64,000 nucleotides of DNA from Neptunitalea lumnitzerae (GCF_027924185.1 NZ_BRVO01000001.1:1-64000); one strand, 5' to 3'. Counted from the first letter of the stretch, positions 19,479-28,530 are shown. Notes: generated from the sequence alone by a model not told the origin. Translations and numbers: made by a program.

Positions 19479-20483
19479 TTAATAATTCTCCCACCAATTT
19501 TCGAAAACTTTAGCGCCTGACAAGTCTACTATTTCGCCAATCTTTGGAGTTATTAGTTGAATATTGGAATTTTCTGCTGCCGATGTGATTCGTGAAATAG
19601 ATTCGTTCCAAGGGTGATTAGCTAAAGTAAATTTCCCCCAATGCACCGGAATTAATTTAGCAGCTTTAATATCTTCTGCTGCCTGTAAGGTTTCTTCAGG
19701 TTTCATGTGAATATATGGCCAAAAATCATCGTATTGCCCGCATTCTAATAAGGCTATATCAAAAGGACCAAAAGCCTCTCCAATTTCTTTAAAATGATTT
19801 CCGTAACCAGAATCACCGCCTACAAAAATTTTCATTCCGAAAAACTCTACCACAAAAGAACTCCACAACGAGGTATCTCGTTTTAAACCTCGGCCAGAGA
19901 AATGACGTGCTGGGGTAGCCGTAATTTTTAAATCATTAGAAATCACTACCTCTTCTCCCCATTCTAGTTCGGTTATAGACTTGGCAGGAACATCCCATTT
20001 TTTAAGATCGGCACCTACATTTTTAGAAACCACAAAATCCATAGTTTGCCCAGACAGGCTAATAATAGTATCCTTATCTAAATGATCGTAATGGTTATGC
20101 GTTTGTAGTAACACATCTATATTAGGCATATCTTCTGCCTTATAATAGTCGGCACCTTCATAAGCTTTAATCATAAAAGAGAAAGGAGATGCAGAACCGC
20201 TAAAAACCGGATCTACTAATAAATTGAACCCCTTACAGCTTAACAAATAAGAAGAATGCCCAAACCAAACAAATACAGGTTTAGGTGCAGTTAAATTCTT
20301 CAAATTAGTAGTTACATACGGTAACTCTTTTGAAGGAAATGCATCTTTAGGTTTCTTAAAGTTCTTTTTTAATACTTTACCATAAGAAGCCTCTTTTGCC
20401 AACTGCGGTGTTTCCTCTATATTCAGAAACTTACCATTTTCTATAATCGGGGGGTGCACCTTTGCATTTCTACTCTTTCTCAT
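19479..20483 (-). CDS. MBL-fold metallo-hydrolase (NAPE-PLD/UlaG-like)
   Basis: About 334 residues with a metallo-beta-lactamase fold. The metal motif THNHYDHLDKDT (HxHxDH type) is at about residues 130-140. VWFGHSSYLLSCKGFNLLVDP precedes it and resembles the N-acyl-phosphatidylethanolamine phospholipase D-like and UlaG-like branches. ATPARHFSGRG, GGDSGYG and IPVHWGKFTLANHPW give the remaining ligands. The frame extends upstream to a GTG at 20501, but that would overlap the candidate -7 box, so the ATG at 20483 is preferred. No signal peptide is clear. Substrate unknown. Confidence 0.85.
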   Translation of the reverse strand: MRKSRNAKVHPPIIENGKFLNIEETPQLAKEASYGKVLKKNFKKPKDAFPSKELPYVTTNLKNLTAPKPVFVWFGHSSYLLSCKGFNLLVDPVFSGSASPFSFMIKAYEGADYYKAEDMPNIDVLLQTHNHYDHLDKDTIISLSGQTMDFVVSKNVGADLKKWDVPAKSITELEWGEEVVISNDLKITATPARHFSGRGLKRDTSLWSSFVVEFFGMKIFVGGDSGYGNHFKEIGEAFGPFDIALLECGQYDDFWPYIHMKPEETLQAAEDIKAAKLIPVHWGKFTLANHPWNESISRITSAAENSNIQLITPKIGEIVDLSGAKVFENWWENY

Positions 20484-20500
20484 AGCAATTGAATATCCCA

Positions 20501-20508
20501 CAAATGTA
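20501..20508 (-). promoter_or_regulatory. candidate -7 box of the MBL-fold gene
   Basis: TACATTTG on the minus strand matches TAnnTTTG and lies 17 bp before the ATG at 20483, which leaves a very short leader. No clear -33 TTG is seen. This box helps decide against the upstream GTG start. Confidence 0.35.
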
Positions 20509-20547
20509 AAATTCTAGTCGAATTATTTACTAAATAAAAACATTTTT

Positions 20548-21540
20548 TTAATGGATAAATAATAAGACAACCCACAAAGTTGCAGAAGCTATAGCCACCC
20601 ACAACACTACTCCTTGCAGTAAAGGCCTGTACCCTACTTGCTTTAAACTACTAAAAGACAGCCCCGTACCTATTAAAAACAAAGTAACTAACAGACCACT
20701 TTTAGCAAATTCTGTAATATAAGGCGTAATTGTATGAAGTTGAGAAACATAGGTATTTGCCAAAATGGCTAGTATAAACAAACCTATAAAGTACGGAATT
20801 TTTACACCCTTTTTTCCCGTTTTAGAAAACAAAGCAACAATAATGCTAACAGGAATAATCCAAAGTGCTCTTGCTAATTTTACGGTAGTGGCAATCTCTA
20901 ATGCCTTTTCTCCATATTTAGCGGCGGCCCCTACAACCGAACTTGTATCATGAATAGCAATGGCACTCCACACTCCAAACTGATTTTGACTCATATTAAA
21001 AAATGTACCTACCACAGGAAATACAAAAAGTGCCACCGAATTTAAAATAAAGACAACCCCTAGAGCTACGCTAATTTGCTTTTCTTTAGCCCCTAGTACA
21101 GGAGAAACTGCTGCTATTGCACTCCCCCCGCAAATGGCAGTACCAGAAGAAATAAGTAAAGAAGTCTTTTTATCTAAGCCTAATACTTTGTATAAAATAA
21201 AACCTAAACAAAAAGTTGCTACAATAGAACCAACCGTTATCCACATCCCCTGTTTACTGGCATTTAAAGCACTGGTCACATTCATACCAAACCCCAAACC
21301 TATTACAGAAAACTTTAACAAAAAAGAAGTGAGTTTATGATTCAAACCTAGAAATGGATTTTTAGAAATCTGAGCCAATATCAATCCTGCTAATAAAGCC
21401 AACGGGTCGCTTAACACTTTAAACGCACATAGTACAATCAATGCAAAAAACACCAATAAATACCATATACTCACCTGAGTTTTTAAAGTGCTGCTTGATA
21501 AAAGTGCTTCTTTGATTTTCATATTAAATGCGTTTACCAT
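20548..21540 (-). CDS. YeiH-like putative sulfate/anion exporter (UPF0324)
   Basis: A 330-residue inner-membrane protein with about ten hydrophobic segments. Blocks typical of the YeiH/PSE family are GLILAQISKNPF, FSVIGLGFGMNVT, LISSGTAICGGSAIAAVSPVLGA, FNMSQNQFGVWSAIAIHDTSSVVGAA and KLARALWIIPVSI. The family is annotated as putative sulfate exporters, but few members have been tested. It lies 50 bp downstream of a LysR-type regulator on the same strand. In other bacteria the yeiH-type gene often pairs with a LysR gene. Confidence 0.85.
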   Translation of the reverse strand: MVNAFNMKIKEALLSSSTLKTQVSIWYLLVFFALIVLCAFKVLSDPLALLAGLILAQISKNPFLGLNHKLTSFLLKFSVIGLGFGMNVTSALNASKQGMWITVGSIVATFCLGFILYKVLGLDKKTSLLISSGTAICGGSAIAAVSPVLGAKEKQISVALGVVFILNSVALFVFPVVGTFFNMSQNQFGVWSAIAIHDTSSVVGAAAKYGEKALEIATTVKLARALWIIPVSIIVALFSKTGKKGVKIPYFIGLFILAILANTYVSQLHTITPYITEFAKSGLLVTLFLIGTGLSFSSLKQVGYRPLLQGVVLWVAIASATLWVVLLFIH

Positions 21541-21563
21541 ACAAATATTGGCAATCGTACATC

Positions 21564-21581
21564 AAAAATGAAATCATTTTT
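21564..21581. promoter_or_regulatory. 18-bp dyad between lysR and the YeiH-like gene
   Basis: AAAAATGA (21564-21571) is separated by AA from its inverted copy TCATTTTT (21574-21581), in the 50-bp gap between the two genes. It could be the operator through which the LysR protein controls the transporter. A weak hairpin after lysR is the alternative. Confidence 0.35.
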
Positions 21582-21590
21582 TGAAACACT

Positions 21591-22484
21591 CTATAACTTG
21601 AAGTTATAAGAAGACGCTTTTTCTATAAATAATTTAGCTAGGTAGTTATGAGCACCTTGACTTTGTACCCAATAAAAATTTCGCTCTATGTGCAATCCTT
21701 CCACATCTATCACTGTAAAAGTATGATCCTTCAATTCATTCAGTACAGCATATATCGATAAAAAGGCTACGCAATCAGAATTACGTAAATATAGTTTAAT
21801 ACTTTCTGTGCTACTTAATTGCATTACAGTTGTAAACTCGGGCTTTATAGCCACCTTATTTAAAGCATGGTTAATTACATCTAAGGTACCAGACCCCTGC
21901 TCTCTTACTAACATAGGCAGTTGTAATAACTCTTGTATTTCTACAGATGAAACCTCGGCAAGTGGATTTGCTGTAGAAGCTACTAACACAATTTCATCTT
22001 TTAAAAAAGTATCATAATGCAGCACTGAAGATTTAGTAAACCCTTCAGTTATACCTAAATCTATTTCTTTTTTCACTAGTAATTGTTCAATATGTTCTGT
22101 ATTATCAATTACTAATTCCACTGTTATATCTGGAAATTCTTGTTTAAAACTTGGCAATACTACAGGTAAAATATAATTAGCTATAGTAGTACTAGCACCA
22201 ATGCGTAAAGTACCCACATTAGCTTCTCGCATAGCATTTAAGTCTGCCTCCATTCTTCTATAAAGTTCCAACAGCTCTACAGTATACCCCAACAACTTAG
22301 TTCCAGCATCAGTTAATTTAATCCGGGTGCCATTGCGCTCAAATAATTTATTCTTAAAATGCGCTTCTAACTCTTTTATATGTTTGGTAACAGCAGGTTG
22401 CGAAATGTACAACTCTTTAGCTGCCTTTGTGAAGTTAAGTCTTTTAGCTACTGTATGGAAAACCCTTAATCGAAAATCGAACAT
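21591..22484 (-). CDS. LysR-family transcriptional regulator
   Basis: A 297-residue regulator. The N-terminal winged HTH (about 1-60) reads FHTVAKRLNFTKAAKELYISQPAVTKHIKELE and is classic for LysR. A linker helix follows, then a periplasmic-binding-protein-like co-inducer domain from about 90 (LRIGASTTIANYILPVVLPSF) to the end. It is upstream of the YeiH-like transporter in the same orientation, so it probably regulates that gene, in the manner of CysL/YeiE-type regulators. Its inducer cannot be told from sequence. A dyad overlaps its start codon, suggesting autoregulation. Confidence 0.92.
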   Translation of the reverse strand: MFDFRLRVFHTVAKRLNFTKAAKELYISQPAVTKHIKELEAHFKNKLFERNGTRIKLTDAGTKLLGYTVELLELYRRMEADLNAMREANVGTLRIGASTTIANYILPVVLPSFKQEFPDITVELVIDNTEHIEQLLVKKEIDLGITEGFTKSSVLHYDTFLKDEIVLVASTANPLAEVSSVEIQELLQLPMLVREQGSGTLDVINHALNKVAIKPEFTTVMQLSSTESIKLYLRNSDCVAFLSIYAVLNELKDHTFTVIDVEGLHIERNFYWVQSQGAHNYLAKLFIEKASSYNFKL

Positions 22485-22500
22485 ATGTAAATGTACATAT
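22483..22500. promoter_or_regulatory. dyad overlapping the lysR start codon
   Basis: ATATGTA (22483-22489) and TACATAT (22494-22500) form a perfect 7-bp inverted repeat with a 4-bp spacer. It overlaps the ATG at 22484. This resembles LysR-type sites and would suit negative autoregulation. Confidence 0.45.
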
Positions 22501-22516
22501 TTTTAAAATTACACAT

Positions 22517-22558
22517 TAAAAATGAAGGGGTGCTAATTCACCCAAACAACACCCCTTC
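22517..22558 (-). terminator. terminator of the PUL transcript
   Basis: Stem GAAGGGGTG/CACCCCTTC (22524-22532 with 22550-22558) is followed on the minus strand by ATTTTTA. It lies about 30 bp after the GH3 stop codon and separates the PUL from lysR. Confidence 0.75.
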
Positions 22559-22588
22559 TAAAAGCTTAAAACTAAACTTCTAATCAAT

Positions 22589-24943
22589 CTATTGTAATAA
22601 TTCAAATGAACTTTTCATTTGTGTATCAGAATTAGGACCTACAAAAACCTCAAACATTCCAGGTTCTGCAACAAAGTCTAATTCACTGTTATAAAACTTA
22701 AGGTCCTCTACAGTAAGGTTAAAAGTAACCGTTTTAGTTTCTCCTTTTTTAAGAAAAACTTTTTGGAAACCTTTCAATTCTTTTACCGGTCTGGTAACCG
22801 ATCCTACAAGGTCTCTAATATATAGTTGCACTACTTCTTTTCCATCGTACTTACCAGTATTGGCTACATCTACAGACACCTTTAGCGTACCATCTACGTT
22901 TAGTTCAGAAGCGCTAAGTTTCATATTTGCATAAGAGAATGAGGTATAACTTAAACCATACCCAAAAGGATATAAAGGCTCATTTCTCACATCTAAATAA
23001 TTAGATCTAAATTTTTCAAATTGTCCTTCTTTATTCATTAGTGGTCTGCCCGTATTTTTATGATTGTAGAACAATGGTATTTGCCCCACATTTCTAGGGA
23101 AGGTAGCAGTTAATTTTCCTGATGGATTCACATCACCAAAAAGAACATCAGCAATAGATAAACCAGCTTCACTACCAGGAAACCATACATTTAGTATGGC
23201 AGGTACGGTAGCATCCTCTTCCACCATCATTAAAGGTCTACCAGTAAACAACACTAAAACTACAGGCTTACCTGTTTTTAATAACGCCTCTAATAAGTCT
23301 TTTTGTACTTGCGGAATACTCGGGTTTGTTCTACTACTACTTTCGCCACTCATTTCGGCAGACTCCCCTAAAGCAGCTACAATAACATCTGACTTTTTAG
23401 CTATCTCCAATGCCTCTTGCAACATGGCTTTATCAGACCTTCCGTCTCTTGGAATAGCCTTACCAAACATAGTGGCATTTTTCTCAAACTCTTCATTGTA
23501 ATCTACATTACTACCTTTTGCATATAAAACCGTTGCTTTGTCGCCTGCTACTTCCTTAAGACCTTGTAACAACGGAATTGAATTTTCCTGAACTGTAGCT
23601 ACACTCCAAGTACCAGCCATGTTCACCGCATTATTAGCTAAAGGACCTACTAAGGCAATAGTACCCGATTTTTTTAAAGGTAAAATGCTCTTCTCATTTT
23701 TTAGTAATACCGTAGATTCTGCTCCAACTTTTCTAGCAAAATCACGGTTTTCTTGTGTATACACTTCGCTTTCTGCACGCTCTACACTACAATATTTATA
23801 AGGGTCTGCAAACAACCCTAATTGATACTTAGCATGTAAAATACGTTTTACTGCTAAATCTATTTCTTCTTCAGATATTTTACCTTCTTCTAATGATTTT
23901 GCTATGGTACCTAAAAAGCCTTCACCAACCATATCCATATCTACCCCAGCATGTAAAGCCAATGCAGAAACAGTTTGTAAATCGCCCATACCATGCGCAA
24001 TCATTTCAGGAATACCGGTATAGTCAGTCACCACAAAACCATTAAAACCCCATTGATCTCTAAGCAATTCGGTTAACAACCAACGGTTACCTGTAGCAGG
24101 TACTCCATCTATCTCATTAAACGAAGCCATTACAGAAGCAGCACCAGCATCTATCGCCGCTTTATAAGGTGGCAGATACTCATTAAACATACGTATTTTA
24201 CTCATGTCTACGGTATTGTAATCTCTTCCAGATTCTACCGCCCCATACAATGCAAAGTGCTTAACACAAGATAAAATAGTATTTTCTTTAGTCAGGTCGT
24301 CTCCTTGGTAACCTTTCACCATTGCCTTCGCAATTTCACCACCTAAAAAAGCATCTTCACCATTACCTTCAGAAACACGTCCCCATCTTGGGTCTCTAGA
24401 CACATCCACCATCGGAGAAAACGTCCAGTTAATACCATCTGCACTTGCTTCTTGTGCTGCAATTCTAGCGGTTTTTTCAATCATTTCCATATCCCATGAA
24501 CTAGACAGCCCTAATGGGATAGGAAATGTGGTTTGATACCCATGGATTACATCCATTCCGAATAATAGGGGAATATGTAAGCGGCTTTTCTCTACCGCAA
24601 TTTTCTGTACTTCTTTAATTTTTTGAGCCGATTTAATATTGAATAAACCACCCACTTTACCTTCTTCTATAAGTTTGGCAATATTAGAGCTCTTTGCTTG
24701 CCCGGTAGTAATATCACCTGAAGATGGTAAATTTAATTGCCCTAGTTTTTCATCTAAGGTCATTAATTCTAGTAGAGAATCTATCTGTTTATCAAATGGG
24801 CTACTAAAAGAATGGGTACCCGCAGCCCCGTATGCTGCGGAACCCTTCTTTGTTTGGGAGAAAGAAGCTTTATCATTAGATTGTGAGCAAGCAGCAATTG
24901 CCACTGCTGTAGTAACAGATATAATTACTTTGGATAATCTCAT
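22589..24943 (-). CDS. GH3 beta-glucosidase, lipoprotein
   Basis: A 784-residue BglX-type glycoside hydrolase family 3 enzyme that releases glucose from the non-reducing ends of gluco-oligosaccharides. A lipobox (VAIAACS, Cys19) predicts membrane anchoring. The GH3 N-terminal barrel (about 50-400) has KHFALYG and the nucleophile Asp307 in GFVVTDYTG. The C-terminal alpha/beta domain has GESAEMSGE at about 526-534, which contains the expected acid/base Glu. A fibronectin-III-like C-terminal domain (about 690-775) follows. Its ATG overlaps the esterase stop (TAATG). Last gene of the PUL. In B. thetaiotaomicron a GH3 enzyme acts on sophoro-oligosaccharides, so beta-1,2 specificity is possible here but not shown. 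Confidence 0.93.
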   Translation of the reverse strand: MRLSKVIISVTTAVAIAACSQSNDKASFSQTKKGSAAYGAAGTHSFSSPFDKQIDSLLELMTLDEKLGQLNLPSSGDITTGQAKSSNIAKLIEEGKVGGLFNIKSAQKIKEVQKIAVEKSRLHIPLLFGMDVIHGYQTTFPIPLGLSSSWDMEMIEKTARIAAQEASADGINWTFSPMVDVSRDPRWGRVSEGNGEDAFLGGEIAKAMVKGYQGDDLTKENTILSCVKHFALYGAVESGRDYNTVDMSKIRMFNEYLPPYKAAIDAGAASVMASFNEIDGVPATGNRWLLTELLRDQWGFNGFVVTDYTGIPEMIAHGMGDLQTVSALALHAGVDMDMVGEGFLGTIAKSLEEGKISEEEIDLAVKRILHAKYQLGLFADPYKYCSVERAESEVYTQENRDFARKVGAESTVLLKNEKSILPLKKSGTIALVGPLANNAVNMAGTWSVATVQENSIPLLQGLKEVAGDKATVLYAKGSNVDYNEEFEKNATMFGKAIPRDGRSDKAMLQEALEIAKKSDVIVAALGESAEMSGESSSRTNPSIPQVQKDLLEALLKTGKPVVLVLFTGRPLMMVEEDATVPAILNVWFPGSEAGLSIADVLFGDVNPSGKLTATFPRNVGQIPLFYNHKNTGRPLMNKEGQFEKFRSNYLDVRNEPLYPFGYGLSYTSFSYANMKLSASELNVDGTLKVSVDVANTGKYDGKEVVQLYIRDLVGSVTRPVKELKGFQKVFLKKGETKTVTFNLTVEDLKFYNSELDFVAEPGMFEVFVGPNSDTQMKSSFELLQ

Positions 24944-25734
24944 TATTTTGTAGTATTTGTTTGTTGTTTGTGTTTAGAGAACAGCCAAGTTAACAAACCT
25001 GGTTGTGCAAATGTTGGATCCCAACTGTTGTGGTTAGAATTAGCAAACAATGTAAATTGCGGAAATCCTCCGTTTTCTAAAATAGAGGACACCATATTAA
25101 TTGAATGTTGAGGGGCTACAACATTGTCATGTGATCCGTGAAAAATCCATAATGGAATTTTAGTAGCATAAGCTGCTGCTGTTTCTGGATGAGCACCACC
25201 GCAAATGGCAATTGCAGCAGCAAACATCTCGGGCTTTCTATATAAAATTTCAAAGGTACCCATACCACCCATAGAAAGACCCATAACATAAATTTGATCT
25301 TTTTTTACATACGGCTTTTTTGCCATATCATCCATTAAATCCATAACCATAGAAAGCGCCTGTGTTGGTGCTCCTTCTGTTTTAAACGTAATATTTAATG
25401 GGTATGAAGATCTATCAATATCCGCATTTGCCCAGTAATCCTCTTTTGGGCATTGTGGAAAAATTACAATAGCAGGATGCTGTTTCTGAATACTGTCAGA
25501 TAAAAACAATTGACTTCCGTTTACTAACTGCGAAGTATTATTAGAACCTCTTTCGCCTGCACCATGTAAAAACAACACCACAGGATATTCTTGAGATTCA
25601 GAAAAATTTTCAGGATATAGTATCTGGTAGTTCAACACTTTTTCTCCGCTACCCCAGGTAGCAGGGTTAAAAGTATTTTGTGCCGTTAAGCCAGCAGTTA
25701 CCAATAGTAACAATATTAAAATATATTTATTCAT
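24943..25734 (-). CDS. exported alpha/beta hydrolase (esterase-like, predicted peptidase family)
   Basis: A 263-residue protein with a signal peptide (MNKYILILLLLVTAGLTAQ) and no lipobox, so probably periplasmic. The alpha/beta-hydrolase core has VVLFLHGAGERG (oxyanion-hole region). The nucleophile elbow is GLSMGGMG (Ser154). Asp203 lies in FHGSHDNVV and His235 in ANSNHNSWDP, forming a complete Ser-Asp-His triad. It resembles COG4099 predicted peptidases and CE1-like carbohydrate esterases. It overlaps its neighbours on both sides (8 bp with the GH144-like gene, 1 bp with GH3), so it is an integral part of the PUL and may remove acyl groups from the glycan. Substrate is inferred from context only. 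Confidence 0.82.
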   Translation of the reverse strand: MNKYILILLLLVTAGLTAQNTFNPATWGSGEKVLNYQILYPENFSESQEYPVVLFLHGAGERGSNNTSQLVNGSQLFLSDSIQKQHPAIVIFPQCPKEDYWANADIDRSSYPLNITFKTEGAPTQALSMVMDLMDDMAKKPYVKKDQIYVMGLSMGGMGTFEILYRKPEMFAAAIAICGGAHPETAAAYATKIPLWIFHGSHDNVVAPQHSINMVSSILENGGFPQFTLFANSNHNSWDPTFAQPGLLTWLFSKHKQQTNTTK

Positions 25735-27103
25735 ATGTAAAGCCTAAAGTTGTTAATCCGTTTTGTATATCGGTATTTTGCATAAACAGCTGCCAAAACA
25801 ATCCACTTCTGTAATTTTCAATCATTACAATTTGCGGACCTTGGTCTATTGCTAAATAAGCTTCTGCCACCCAAAAAGCATATTCAGGACTAAAAGCATC
25901 ATAAAAACCTGCTTCCCCCACTAAATCATCTTTATGCGCATAGAAATACTGCATAGCTTGTAAAGACTCATTAGGCGTATAAGGTATAGAACTAACTGCT
26001 GCTGTAGGTGATATAACTCCTAAATCATTCTCTGGCTTATGAGCACTATATCCTCTTGACCCATCTGCATTACGAGAATAACTAGCTGTTAACCCCCAAC
26101 AATCAGGTCCGTAATCTTCATAGTTTAATGGGTTGTCTACACAATAAGTGTAATTAACCATGGTATGGTTTACATTCACATCCCAATAACTAGGTGCATA
26201 CTGATCGGATAAATTTTGTGGATTTAAACCTAGGTATGAATAATGTGCCCAGAATAAAGGTCCGCCATAATTAGCCCCGACATGATTTACATATAGCGGA
26301 AACCCATATCTCGTATTACCAGATATAATACCTCCTGAACTTGCCCAACCATTTTCATACACCGATGGCGTAATTGCATTTGAAGGAGAGGCAGCCGCCA
26401 TTACATACGTAATTAAACACTCATTATACCCCACCAAAGGTAAGTTCATTTGCCAATTATAATTAGGAGACCAGTGCCAATACAGCACATCTTGCCCTTG
26501 CGTAAACCAATCCCACTCTACACCTTTCCATAGCGCATCTGCTTTATTAGCTAAGGTAACCTCACTGGTTGAGCCATCTTTAAAGTATTCTTTTACACAA
26601 ACCAATCCTTGAGTTAAGAATGAAGTTTCCACCAAGTCTGCACCATCATCTTGTGTACTAAAAGGGATCACGGCACCGGTAGTACCATTTATCCAATGCG
26701 GCCAGGCTCCGTGGAACCTATCTGCATTTTCTAAAAAGTTCAAAATTGTAGTTAACCTCTCAACTGCTTGTGCTCTGGTAATATAACCTCTCTCAATTCC
26801 TACCAGAATAGCCATTAATCCAAATCCGGTGCCCCCTGTAGTAACCACATATTCATCCTGAGAAGGGTTTGCTGAAATATATCTTTCTCTGGCACAACCT
26901 GAGTTACTCTCTGCTAGATCCCAAAAATATTTAAAGGTTTCTTGTTGCACAAAATCCATCAACTCATTGTCTGTAGGTGGTTCCACTACAGGCTCTTCCT
27001 CATCAATAATATCCGGATTTTCTGTAAATTGAGTTCCAGAATCATCTTTAGAGCAAGATGCAAAAGTGATAATAAGGACAACTAAGAAAACTATTTTTTT
27101 CAT
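25727..27103 (-). CDS. GH144-like endo-beta-glucanase lipoprotein, paralog 2
   Basis: A 458-residue protein with a lipobox (TFASCSKDD, Cys17), then an acidic Glu/Pro-rich linker. A domain of the 'glucoamylase family' (PF10091) fills about residues 48-455. Blocks include QETFKYFWDLAESNSGCARER, VVTTGGTGFGLMAILVG, WYWHWSPNYNW-type aromatic motifs, GYNECLITYVMAA and ENYRSGLFWQLFM. Characterised members of this family, from Chitinophaga, are endo-beta-1,2-glucanases (GH144). It closely matches the gene just upstream and arose by tandem duplication. Endo-action on the polymer before the GH3 enzyme is the likely role. Confidence 0.85.
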   Translation of the reverse strand: MKKIVFLVVLIITFASCSKDDSGTQFTENPDIIDEEEPVVEPPTDNELMDFVQQETFKYFWDLAESNSGCARERYISANPSQDEYVVTTGGTGFGLMAILVGIERGYITRAQAVERLTTILNFLENADRFHGAWPHWINGTTGAVIPFSTQDDGADLVETSFLTQGLVCVKEYFKDGSTSEVTLANKADALWKGVEWDWFTQGQDVLYWHWSPNYNWQMNLPLVGYNECLITYVMAAASPSNAITPSVYENGWASSGGIISGNTRYGFPLYVNHVGANYGGPLFWAHYSYLGLNPQNLSDQYAPSYWDVNVNHTMVNYTYCVDNPLNYEDYGPDCWGLTASYSRNADGSRGYSAHKPENDLGVISPTAAVSSIPYTPNESLQAMQYFYAHKDDLVGEAGFYDAFSPEYAFWVAEAYLAIDQGPQIVMIENYRSGLFWQLFMQNTDIQNGLTTLGFTYE

Positions 27104-27112
27104 TGCAATATT

Positions 27113-28465
27113 TTATTTTGTTACTGTAAAACCTAGTTTATCTAAACCGTTTTGTACATCTTCTCGCTGCATAAACAATTTCCAAAATAAACCAGATCTG
27201 TAGTTTTCAATCATCACAGGAATAGGCCCTTGATCTATGGCAAGATATCTTGGGGTGTACCAGTTTGCTGATTGACTGTAGGCATCATAAGGCCCATATT
27301 TACCTATTAAAGAATCTGCATCTTTATACAGGTATGCTATCATTTGTAAACTCTCTTTAGGAGTATAAGGTGTAGACGATAAAGCTGCGGTTGGCGAAAT
27401 TACTCCTAAGTCCATACCAGGGCGGTGCCCTGCATACCCTTTCATAGAATAACTAGAGGTAAAACCCCACTGATTTTCTCCATAGCCTTTATATCCTTTC
27501 GGATTGTCTACAGCATATTTATAATGAATTAATGCATGGTTTTGCACTAATTTCCAATAATCTGCATATTTATCACTTAGCCCTTTAGGGTTTAAACCTG
27601 TATAGGAATAATGTGCCCAAAACAAAGGTCCAATAGGAGCATCATCATGCTCAAAGTAGTTTAATTCGGTTTCTAAACCATAGTATGTAGTATCTTTAGC
27701 TATAGCTCCATTTCTTGCCCAACCTTCATGATATACTTCTGGTTTAATAGCATGTGTTCTTGAAGCTGCCGCTAGCACATACATAATTAGACATTCGTTA
27801 TACCCGCCCACAGGAAAATTCATTTCCCATTGATATTCAGGAGACCAATGCCAATACAATACATTTTTACCTTGGGTGTACCAATCCCACTCTACCTCAT
27901 CATACAATTTTTCAATTCTTTCAGAGATTTTTTGCTCTCGCTCCGAGCCATCTTTAAAGTATTCAGAAACCGTAAGTAGACCTTCTACCAAGAAGGCTGT
28001 TTCTACTAAATCTCCTCCATTGTCCTTTTTAGAAAATGGTTTTACCTTACCGGTCTCACCATCCATCCAATGAGGCCAAGCCCCATGAAATCTATCTGCT
28101 TTTTCTAAAAAGTTAAGTATTTTTTCGTAACGTTCCACCGCTTGTTCACGGGTAATAAAACCTCTTTCTACACCCACTAAAATAGCCATTACACCAAACC
28201 CTGAGCCGCCTGTGGTTACAACATTTTTATCATTCTGCGGATACACATTATCCATATGAATTCGCTCTCTACCCAAACCTGAATTTGGCTCTGCGCCTTC
28301 CCAGAAATAATTAAATGTTTGGTATTGTAAGGTATCTAATAACTGATTATCTAGTACCTCTTTATTTTCTGTAGTTTCTTTATTTAATTGGTCACTCTCT
28401 TTCTTTTGAGTTTCATTACAACTAACTAAAAGCAAGACAAGTATCCAAAAGGGCAAATTTTTCAT
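27113..28465 (-). CDS. GH144-like endo-beta-glucanase lipoprotein, paralog 1
   Basis: About 450 residues from the ATG at 28465, which gives the signal peptide MKNLPFWILVLLLVSC with lipobox Cys16. The open frame extends further upstream but would run through the hairpin at 28483-28514 and has no signal peptide. The PF10091/GH144-like domain is complete: LQYQTFNYFWEGAEPNSGLGRER, VVTTGGSGFGVMAILVGVERGF, WYWHWSPEYQW-like aromatic blocks, GYNECLIMYVLAA and ENYRSGLFWKLFM. It is the first enzyme gene after susD. It differs from paralog 2 in linker and loop sequences, so the two may act on different chain lengths or at different cell-surface positions. Confidence 0.85.
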   Translation of the reverse strand: MKNLPFWILVLLLVSCNETQKKESDQLNKETTENKEVLDNQLLDTLQYQTFNYFWEGAEPNSGLGRERIHMDNVYPQNDKNVVTTGGSGFGVMAILVGVERGFITREQAVERYEKILNFLEKADRFHGAWPHWMDGETGKVKPFSKKDNGGDLVETAFLVEGLLTVSEYFKDGSEREQKISERIEKLYDEVEWDWYTQGKNVLYWHWSPEYQWEMNFPVGGYNECLIMYVLAAASRTHAIKPEVYHEGWARNGAIAKDTTYYGLETELNYFEHDDAPIGPLFWAHYSYTGLNPKGLSDKYADYWKLVQNHALIHYKYAVDNPKGYKGYGENQWGFTSSYSMKGYAGHRPGMDLGVISPTAALSSTPYTPKESLQMIAYLYKDADSLIGKYGPYDAYSQSANWYTPRYLAIDQGPIPVMIENYRSGLFWKLFMQREDVQNGLDKLGFTVTK

Positions 28466-28482
28466 AATATTTTTTTTATAAG

Positions 28483-28514
28483 AATACCTGCGGATATTGA
28501 TATCCGCAGGTATT
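28483..28514 (-). other. intercistronic 14-bp perfect hairpin between susD and the glucanase genes
   Basis: AATACCTGCGGATA (28483-28496) and its exact inverted copy (28501-28514) flank a 4-nt loop. It lies in the 65-bp gap between susD and the first GH144-like gene. On the transcribed strand it is followed by CTTATAAAAAAAA and not by a U-run, so it is more likely an mRNA-stabilising or attenuating element than an intrinsic terminator. Confidence 0.75.
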
Positions 28515-28530
28515 GCTTCACATTTTAAGT

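Noticed and set aside
20484-20501. GTG start of the MBL-fold gene at 20501
   Set aside because: It falls in the candidate -7 box (20501-20508). The ATG at 20483 is better placed.
28483-28514. intrinsic terminator between susD and the glucanase genes
   Set aside because: On the transcribed minus strand the hairpin is followed by CTTATAAAAAAAA and no U-tract, and the enzyme genes belong to the same locus. Kept as an intercistronic hairpin.
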